DNA of 64,000 bases from Streptomyces morookaense (GTDB lineage Bacteria; Actinomycetota; Actinomycetes; Streptomycetales; Streptomycetaceae). Within the stretch, counting starts at the first letter, position 1; each line of letters begins with the position of its first letter. The translations under genes and the position numbers were made by a program. Below, piece by piece: positions 51,752-57,912 of the stretch. The stretch lies in NCBI RefSeq assembly GCF_013030945.1, contig NZ_JABBXF010000010.1, forward strand, positions 124,001 to 188,000, read 5' to 3'. Under the pieces are notes generated by a model. That model was not told where the DNA came from. It saw only the letters and a list, made by a program, of their open reading frames with translations, and searched no databases.

Positions 51752-53151
51752 CAACTTCGCTGCTCGCCGGGCCCGTTGTCTCCTTCGAGGAGGCCGACGC
51801 CTTCCTGCGGGACACCGTGGACCTGGCCCCGCCCGGGGCGCCGCACTGCACGCTGGCCGGGACGATGGAGGACTACCGGCGAGCCGGACTGCCGCCCGGC
51901 ACCCTGGTGGCGATCGGGCTCCCGAACGGCAGGGACCTGCTGACCCAGTTCTTCGCCGCCGTGCTGACCGGCCTCGTCCCCCTGCTCGTCAACCCGTCCA
52001 CCCCCGCCGGCAGGGTCACCGAGCTCGCCCGGCACCTCAACATCGGCGCCTATGTGACGACGGAACGGCGCGCGCACGCCTTCGGCGCGGACCGGACGTA
52101 CCCGGCCGGGACGCACCGGCTGGTCCGGACGGCCACCCGCGAGGACCACCCCGAACAGTACGAGCCGGGTGACGTGGTGATGCTGACCTCCGGCACGTCC
52201 GGCATGTTCAGCGCGTGCGTGAACCGGCTGGACGCGCTCCTGCGCAACGCACGGCGACACAACCTGGCCACCGGCGTGCGGGGCGGCGACACCGTGCTGG
52301 TCATCCTGCCGCTGTACTACTCGTACGCACTGGTGGCCCAGGCACTCAGCGCGCTCGCCGTCGGGGCGCGACTGGTGATCGGCGGGCCGCCGTTCCACGC
52401 CGAGGGCTACCGCGCCGCGATCGCCGCGCACGGCATCGACGTCTCGTCCATCACGCCGACACTGGCCCGGCAGCTCGTCGACGACGCCGTACCGCTGCCC
52501 GGCCGGCTGCGCACGCTGACCGTGGGCGGCGACCGTCTCGCCGGCGCTCAGGTCGGTGAGCTGCTCGCCCTGCACGACGGAGACCTCTACCTGACGTACG
52601 GGCTCACCGAGGCCGGGCCGCGGGTCGCCACGCTCGCGGCGCATCACGAGCCGCCCGAGCGCTGGGAGTCCGCCGGTCTGCCGCTGCCCGGCGTGCACGT
52701 CGGTCTGCGCGACGTCCGCGAGGACGGCGTCGGCGAGCTGGTGGTGGAGTCCGACACGGTCATCCGGCGCAAGGCCGGCCAGGTGCGCGGCCGGCCGCTG
52801 CCGGCTCCCGGCCGGCTCGCGACGGGCGACCTGTTCTCCATCGATGCCGCGGGCTACCTCCACTTCGCGGGCCGGCTGCGGGACTTCGTCGTCGTACGCG
52901 GCGAGAAGGTGTCGCTGCACTCCATGAAGCGGGCCGCGGAGTCCCTGCCCGGCGTCGTCCGGGCACACACCGTGGTGACGGACGGCGAAGGCGGCGACGG
53001 CCCGGCCGTCGAGCTGGTCGTCGAGGCCGTCGACCCCGCGGGGACCACCGCCGACGCCGTGACCGGCAGGCTCGGCCGCCTCCTCATGCCCGGTGAACGG
53101 CCGCACCGGGTACGCGTGGTGGCCACGGACACCTCGCACTTCCACAAGTAA
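51748..53151 (+). CDS. AMP-binding acyl-adenylating enzyme
   Basis: 467 residues, ANL superfamily. The P-loop reads MLTSGTSGMFSACV (145-158), departing from TSGTTGxPK by losing the Lys. LTYGLTEAGPRVATL is the A5 motif, LATGDLFSIDAAGYLHFAGR A7/A8, and DFVVVRGEKVSLH the hinge. The protein stops at SHFHK, so the usual A10 PxxxxGK lysine would be the very last residue or absent. It should activate a carboxylic acid for loading on the ACP or for release chemistry. ATG overlaps the previous stop. Confidence 0.88.
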   Translation: MTTSLLAGPVVSFEEADAFLRDTVDLAPPGAPHCTLAGTMEDYRRAGLPPGTLVAIGLPNGRDLLTQFFAAVLTGLVPLLVNPSTPAGRVTELARHLNIGAYVTTERRAHAFGADRTYPAGTHRLVRTATREDHPEQYEPGDVVMLTSGTSGMFSACVNRLDALLRNARRHNLATGVRGGDTVLVILPLYYSYALVAQALSALAVGARLVIGGPPFHAEGYRAAIAAHGIDVSSITPTLARQLVDDAVPLPGRLRTLTVGGDRLAGAQVGELLALHDGDLYLTYGLTEAGPRVATLAAHHEPPERWESAGLPLPGVHVGLRDVREDGVGELVVESDTVIRRKAGQVRGRPLPAPGRLATGDLFSIDAAGYLHFAGRLRDFVVVRGEKVSLHSMKRAAESLPGVVRAHTVVTDGEGGDGPAVELVVEAVDPAGTTADAVTGRLGRLLMPGERPHRVRVVATDTSHFHK

Positions 53152-53181
53152 CCACGTCACGGCAGGCAAGGAGAAGGTGCG

Positions 53182-53913
53182 ATGCACGATCAGGACGTGC
53201 AGGTGTTCTGCGTCCCCCACGCGGGCGGGACGTCCGGCGCGTTCCGGCGCTGGAACAGCCGGATCGGACCGGGACTCACCGTCGTCCCGCTGGAACTGGC
53301 GGGCCGTGGCCCCCGTGCCAGGGACGCGTTCTCGCCGACGGTTCCCGCCGCCGTGACCGACCTCGTCGAGCAGATGGAGAGCAAGCGCAACGGGGCGCCC
53401 TTCGTGCTCTTCGGTCACTGCATGGGTGCGGTCATCGCCTTCGAGATGGCCCGGCACCTGCGCCGGACGGGCGCCGAGGAGCCCGTGCTGCTCGTCGTCT
53501 CCGGACGCAACCCGCCCTATCTGCCGAACGAGTGGTCGCAGAAGGTGGCGCCCCTGCCGGACGACGAGCTGTTCGCCGAACTCCAGTCGGTCGGCGGCGT
53601 GCCGGCCGGGCTCAGCCGTGCCATGGCCGGGGCGTTCATGCCGGTCTTCCGCGCCGACCAGACCATGGTCCGCAGCTATTCCGTCGGCGGCACCGACCCG
53701 CTGATCGGCCCGCCGGTCCTCGCCCTCGCCGGCGACGACGACTTCATGACCAGCGACGACCTGCTTCCCCAATGGGCGGACTACACCGAGGGCTCCTGCA
53801 CCCTGCGCAAGCTCCCGGGCAACCACTACTTCGTCTACAACTGGCCTGCGGAAGTGGGCGGGTTCATCACCGAGCAGCTCGGCTCGGTCCTCGGCACGGA
53901 GGCCTCACGATGA
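53182..53913 (+). CDS. Type II thioesterase with Cys in the nucleophile elbow
   Basis: 243 residues, alpha/beta hydrolase of the GrsT/RifR group. FCVPHAGGTSGAFRRW is the family start, FGHCMGAVIAFEMA contains the elbow with Cys80 in place of the usual Ser, LAGDDDFM the Asp and LPGNHYFV the His. It would release or edit acyl groups on the ACP. Cys nucleophiles occur in some natural-product thioesterases that favour acyl transfer. Thirty bases separate it from the adenylating gene; AAGGAGAAGG precedes the ATG. Confidence 0.92.
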   Translation: MHDQDVQVFCVPHAGGTSGAFRRWNSRIGPGLTVVPLELAGRGPRARDAFSPTVPAAVTDLVEQMESKRNGAPFVLFGHCMGAVIAFEMARHLRRTGAEEPVLLVVSGRNPPYLPNEWSQKVAPLPDDELFAELQSVGGVPAGLSRAMAGAFMPVFRADQTMVRSYSVGGTDPLIGPPVLALAGDDDFMTSDDLLPQWADYTEGSCTLRKLPGNHYFVYNWPAEVGGFITEQLGSVLGTEASR

Positions 53914-54947
53914 AATACCGATACCTCGGCGGAACGGGCGTCAAGGTCAGCACGCTGTGCCTGGGCACACTGATGCTGAGTTCCTGGGGACGCAACTCCC
54001 CCGACGAGTCGGTCGCCGTCATCGAACGCGCCCTCGACGCCGGGATCAACTACATCGACACCGCCGATTCGTACGCGGGCGGCGAGTCCGAGGAGATCGT
54101 GGGCAAGGCGCTCGCCAAGTCCGGCAAACGGGACCGGGTGGTCCTGGCGACCAAGGTGTTCTGGAACATGAGCGTCGACCCGAACGCCCGTGGCCTGTCG
54201 CGCCGGTGGATCGTGCACGAGGTGGAGCAGAGCCTGCGCCGCCTCGGCACGGACCACATCGACCTGTACCAGGTGCACCGCCCCGACCCGAACACCGACA
54301 TCGAGGAGACCCTGGAGGCCCTGTCCGACCTGGTGACGGCGGGCAAGGTGCGGTACATCGGCACGTCCAACTTCCCGGCGCACCGCATCGTCGAGGCCCA
54401 GTGGGCGGCGAGCGCCTCCGGGCTGCGCCGCTTCGTCAGCGAACAGCCGCAGTATTCGGTGCTGGCCCGCGAGGCCGAGGCGGATGTGCTGCCCACCTGC
54501 CGGAAGCACCGGCTCGGGGTGACCACGTGGAGCCCGCTCGCGGGCGGCTGGCTGACCGGCCGCCACCGCGCGGACGGCGTCCAGGGGGCGACGCCGCGGG
54601 CGGGCCGCTGGCCCAAGCGCTACGACCCGGCCGTCCCGGCCAACCAGCGCAAGCTCGCCGCGGTCGAGCAACTGGCGCTGTTGGCCGAGGAGTCGGGCAT
54701 CACCCTGGTCGAGCTGGCCCTGGCGTTCGCCCTCAACCACCCGGACGTCACGTCGGTCGCCGTGGGCCCGCGCACGCGGGAACAGCTGGAGAGCCAGCTC
54801 AAGGCACCGCACATCACCCTCCCCGAGGAGGTGCTGGACAGGATCGACGAGATCGTCCCGCCCGGCGAGATGCTGGTGAGCCGGGAGGACGGGAGCTGGA
54901 TCCCGCCGGAGCTCACGGATCCGGCACTGCGCAGGCGCACGGGCTGA
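53910..54947 (+). CDS. Aldo/keto reductase
   Basis: 345 residues, TIM barrel. MKYRYLGGTGVKVSTLCLG, NYIDTADSYAGGESEEIVG (catalytic Asp and Tyr), VLATKVFW (Lys) and YQVHRPD (His) give the complete AKR tetrad; SNFPAHRIVEAQW and EQPQYSVL are typical of the YajO/potassium-channel-beta-like branch. It would reduce a carbonyl with NADPH. ATG overlaps the thioesterase stop, so it belongs to the operon and may tailor its product. Confidence 0.93.
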   Translation: MKYRYLGGTGVKVSTLCLGTLMLSSWGRNSPDESVAVIERALDAGINYIDTADSYAGGESEEIVGKALAKSGKRDRVVLATKVFWNMSVDPNARGLSRRWIVHEVEQSLRRLGTDHIDLYQVHRPDPNTDIEETLEALSDLVTAGKVRYIGTSNFPAHRIVEAQWAASASGLRRFVSEQPQYSVLAREAEADVLPTCRKHRLGVTTWSPLAGGWLTGRHRADGVQGATPRAGRWPKRYDPAVPANQRKLAAVEQLALLAEESGITLVELALAFALNHPDVTSVAVGPRTREQLESQLKAPHITLPEEVLDRIDEIVPPGEMLVSREDGSWIPPELTDPALRRRTG

Positions 54948-54957
54948 CGGACGCGTG

Positions 54958-54987
54958 CGGGGCACCCCGGCGGTGCGGGGTGCCCCG
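54958..54987 (+). terminator. Terminator of the ACP-ketosynthase operon
   Basis: CGGGGCACCCC (54958-54968) and its complement (54977-54987) with an eight-base loop, starting 11 bases after the reductase stop. Confidence 0.8.
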
Positions 54988-55018
54988 GGCCGTCGGGCTC
55001 GCGCCGGCCGAGGTACCT

Positions 55019-55090
55019 ATGTCACTCCGGAGGATGGACCTGTCCCTCCGGGTTGTCGGAGAGGTGCACGTCAGCGCCTTGGGCGGCTGA
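55019..55090 (+). CDS. Possible 23-codon leader peptide
   Basis: ATG 55019 preceded by GAGG at a six-base spacing opens MSLRRMDLSLRVVGEVHVSA and three more residues, then TGA. It lies 105 bases ahead of the terpene cyclase. It vaguely resembles the short basic leader peptides of streptomycete operons but lacks their HVDL core. Reading frame and ribosome site are the only support. Confidence 0.25.
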   Translation: MSLRRMDLSLRVVGEVHVSALGG

Positions 55091-55195
55091 GCGCGACCTT
55101 GTACCGGCCCCGCGTGCCGTGCTACCCCCTTGAAAGAGCTTGAACGAGAAGGCCGAGAGCAGCGCCAAGTCGGGTCCCCGTGGACGGAGTTCAGG

Positions 55196-56359
55196 ATGAC
55201 GGCAGCAATCCCAGACACCACCGACGTCTCGACGGCTGCTGCCGGCCCGCTCCGTTCGCTGGCACAACTGCTGTCCGGACCGAGCGGGCTCGGGACGCAT
55301 TCCCTGCGCCTGGCGGCCGCCGCCGTGACGGAGGCGGTTCCCGAGGCGGTGCCGGACGAGCCACCAGCCGTGGAACGGCCGTCGTCACCGCGCATCGAAG
55401 GCCTCTACTGCCCGCCCGCCGTACGGGACGACCGCGCACTGGCCGACGAGGTCAACGACCGGCTCGTCGAGTGGGCCGAGAAGGAAGTGGACCTCTACCC
55501 GGACACCTCCCTGAGGGACGGGCTCCTCGCGTTCGACGCGGGGCGGTCGGTGGTCCTGTGCCATCCGGACGCGCCCAGCATCGACCATCTCATGGCCGCG
55601 GCCCGCCTGCTGATCGCCGAGAACGCCGTGGACGACTACTTCTGCGAAGCGGAGTACGGCGGCACGGCGGACCGCCGCGGTGCGGCCCTGGCCGTGGCAC
55701 AGTCCGCGATCGATCCGGCCCACAACACGCCGCGCTACGAGGCCGATTGGCGGGCCGGCCTCGACGCCCACCCGGCCCTGCGCTCGATGCGGTCGGCCAT
55801 GGACCACTTCTACACCCTGTCCACCCCGGCCCAGGCCCACCGCTTCCGGCACGACATCGTCAACCTCTACCTCGGCTACGGCGCCGAGGGCGACTGCATC
55901 AGCCAGCGCCGCACTCCGCCGGTGTGGGAATACCTGGTGCAGCGCCAGTTCAACAGCTTCCGCCCCTGCCTCACCCTCACCGACTCCGTGGGCGGCTACG
56001 AACTCCCGGCCCACCTCTTCGCGGAGCCGGCGGTACAGCGGGCCGTCGCCCTGTCCTCCAACGCGGCGACCATCTGCAACGACCTCTACTCCCTGCGCAA
56101 GGAGCAGGCGAGCGAGCGCTTCCACTACAGCCTGCCCACGGTGATCGCCGCGGAGGAGGACTGCTCCATCCACGAGGCCTTCCAGAAGGCGATCGAGGTC
56201 CACAACGAGATCGTCCACCTCTTCGAGGAACAGGCCGCCGTCCTGTCCGCCACGAACCCCCTCGTGGCCCGCTTCGTGACCGGCCTGCACAACTGGGTGA
56301 CGGGCAACCACGAATGGCACGCGGGGAACGTGGGGACGCGGTACGCGACGTCGCCGTGA
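55196..56359 (+). CDS. Terpene cyclase, 2-methylisoborneol-synthase-like, with encapsulin-targeting-type N-terminus
   Basis: 387 residues. The class I terpene synthase core has the Asp-rich motif DDYFCE (146-151) and the NSE triad NDLYSLRKE (295-303). The sequence around CHPDAPSIDHLMAAARLLI, VPP..WEYLVQRQFNSFRPC and GGYELPAHLF is close to 2-methylisoborneol synthase. The N-terminal 65 residues are Pro/Ala-rich and contain LAQLLSGPSGLGTHSLRL, like the L..LL.GP(T/S)G.GT segment used by MIB synthases as family 2 encapsulin cargo. However, the GPP C-methyltransferase and encapsulin genes that normally accompany MIB synthase are absent, so the substrate may be plain GPP or come from elsewhere. GGAG lies seven bases before ATG 55196. 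Confidence 0.9.
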   Translation: MTAAIPDTTDVSTAAAGPLRSLAQLLSGPSGLGTHSLRLAAAAVTEAVPEAVPDEPPAVERPSSPRIEGLYCPPAVRDDRALADEVNDRLVEWAEKEVDLYPDTSLRDGLLAFDAGRSVVLCHPDAPSIDHLMAAARLLIAENAVDDYFCEAEYGGTADRRGAALAVAQSAIDPAHNTPRYEADWRAGLDAHPALRSMRSAMDHFYTLSTPAQAHRFRHDIVNLYLGYGAEGDCISQRRTPPVWEYLVQRQFNSFRPCLTLTDSVGGYELPAHLFAEPAVQRAVALSSNAATICNDLYSLRKEQASERFHYSLPTVIAAEEDCSIHEAFQKAIEVHNEIVHLFEEQAAVLSATNPLVARFVTGLHNWVTGNHEWHAGNVGTRYATSP

Positions 56360-56715
56360 GGGGACCGGCAACAACGCCAAGCCTGGGCGAGCTTCGCCGT
56401 GCCGGGTTCACCCGCCGGCTCCCTTTTGAGCTCTCGGAACTCCATGGCCCTGCACACGGCACCGTCAGCCTGCCGTTGCACCTCGCGTGGTCCGGCCTGA
56501 CCGAGTTCGATCTCGGCCGGCCTCGGTTGCGCATGAGCTGCTACAGGATCCTGTTGGCCGAAGGGCAGCACGACGACCTGGTCCACTACCTGAACCGGGA
56601 GCGACTCATCGCCATCTGGCCGGTGCTGCGTACCCTCATCAGCCGGGACATCCGCGACGTCTGGGAGAGCGCCTTCGGCGAGCTGACTCCTTCGCTTACC
56701 GCACAGGCGACATGA
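56356..56715 (+). CDS. Conserved hypothetical protein coupled to the terpene cyclase
   Basis: 119 residues from GTG 56356, which overlaps the cyclase stop (GTGA). The body (LGELRRAGFTRRLPFELSEL .. SLPLHLAWSGLTEFDLGRPR .. YRILLAEGQHDDLVHYLNRE .. RDVWESAFGELTP) looks like a small soluble protein that I believe recurs in streptomycete genomes in other contexts, without known function. It may have been brought here with a rearrangement rather than serve the terpene pathway. Confidence 0.7.
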   Translation: MRGPATTPSLGELRRAGFTRRLPFELSELHGPAHGTVSLPLHLAWSGLTEFDLGRPRLRMSCYRILLAEGQHDDLVHYLNRERLIAIWPVLRTLISRDIRDVWESAFGELTPSLTAQAT

Positions 56716-57131
56716 GGGGCGTCCCGGTCCGAACCGCTTCGGCCTCACGATCCACCCTGCCGGGCAGCGCACTTGGCTGGACGAACCCAACTTTCCCGTA
56801 ATGCCCTGATCTTTCAAAGATCACAGGACAACCAGCGAGTTGCAGGCCATATTCGGTAGATCATCTTCCGGTCCATGGCGGTCAGCCGCCCCCTTCCTGC
56901 CCTCCAGAACTACGGAGTTGGCGCGAAACCGTTCTGGGCTCCAGGCCTGTCTGCCAGAGTACCGATGCGATCGCTGAGAGATCCGGCTGGTCATCAACCC
57001 AGCCTGTCGGCAAGGTGATCCGAGGCGGGACATGTGCAGTTACTCTTTGCGCCAAATGGCGTGGACGACGTTTGCTACGTGCCGTAGTAACGAGGCACGT
57101 CCAAAGCGGCTCAAGTCAACGGGGAGGGCAG
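56716..57131 (+). promoter_or_regulatory. Gap before the cyclase/STAND/TerY-type operon, with inverted repeats
   Basis: 416 bases, less GC-rich than most of the window. It contains TGATCTTT-C-AAAGATCA (about 56808-56824), CGCCA-AA-TGGCG at 57050-57061, and ACGTGCC (57077-57083) with its complement at 57094-57100. The last two lie 32-80 bases ahead of the first gene, where an operator would sit. A minus-strand frame at 56821-57033 looks like a decayed remnant with no recognisable family. Confidence 0.45.
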
Positions 57132-57908
57132 ATGCAGGCTGAGGCCTTGCACTACTGGATCATGGTGCTGGACGTGGAGAGTTTCAGCCCGCGCAAGAAT
57201 CCCGTACAGCGAGCCGTACGCCGTGCGATGTACGAGGTCGTCGAGGAGTCGCTGTCCCGAGCCGGCATTGCCGGGCAGGACGTCGTCATGGAGGACCGCG
57301 GAGACGGCATCCTGATCCTGGTGCCGTCCACCATCCCGCCGGTGCTGCTCGCCGGCGACTTCATCCGTGAACTGCACGACAATCTTCGAGAGAGGGCTGT
57401 ACTCACCAGCACCGCCGCTGCGATGCGGTTCCGCGTGGCACTGCACCAAGGGCTGGCGTCCAGGGACGAGCACGGCTGGTCGGGGGATGCCATCAACACG
57501 ACGTTCCGACTGGTGGATGCCAAGCCGTTGCGGGATGTGCTGACCGCAGCCCACCATGCCCATCTGGTCTTCAGCGTGTCCTCCGATGTCTATCGGGATG
57601 TCGTGCAGCACGGATATCGTCCGCTCGATCCTGCCGCGTACCTGCCAGTGCGGTTCGAGGCCAAGCACGGGCAGCCGATCGAGGCCTGGGTGACCGTTCC
57701 TGGCTACAGCGCCCCACCCGGGCTCCCGCCGTTGGAAGTCGCAGCCCGGCCGGTCCCGACAGGCACGTCATCGCCGGCCGCGCAGGCATCGACCGCGCAG
57801 GCCCCGGCCACCGGGACGATCAGCATCACCGGCAACACCGTGCAAGGCGACGTGGTTGCCGGTGACAAGACCGTGTACGTCGACGGCGCCTACCCGGGGC
57901 TTCGGTAG
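57132..57908 (+). CDS. Class III nucleotide cyclase-like protein with Gly/Val-rich C-terminal motif
   Basis: 258 residues. Residues 6-190 resemble a class III cyclase homology domain: MVLDVESFS carries the first metal Asp (Asp14), MEDRGDGILILVP the second (GDG 57-59), RFRVALHQGLA and WSGDAINTTFRLVDA the later strands and helix. After a Pro/Ala/Thr linker (200-228) the tail reads ISITGNTVQGDVVAGDKT, then VYVDGAYPG. It may synthesise a cyclic nucleotide signal or only bind nucleotide. GGGGAGGG precedes ATG 57132. First gene of an operon; the NTPase gene starts four bases after its stop. Confidence 0.75.
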   Translation: MQAEALHYWIMVLDVESFSPRKNPVQRAVRRAMYEVVEESLSRAGIAGQDVVMEDRGDGILILVPSTIPPVLLAGDFIRELHDNLRERAVLTSTAAAMRFRVALHQGLASRDEHGWSGDAINTTFRLVDAKPLRDVLTAAHHAHLVFSVSSDVYRDVVQHGYRPLDPAAYLPVRFEAKHGQPIEAWVTVPGYSAPPGLPPLEVAARPVPTGTSSPAAQASTAQAPATGTISITGNTVQGDVVAGDKTVYVDGAYPGLR

Positions 57909-57912
57909 AGCT

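Noticed and set aside
56821..57033. Possible transposase remnant on the minus strand
   Set aside because: The 70-residue translation has no DDE motif or family signature that I can name, and no terminal inverted repeats frame it. It is mentioned only as part of the gap.
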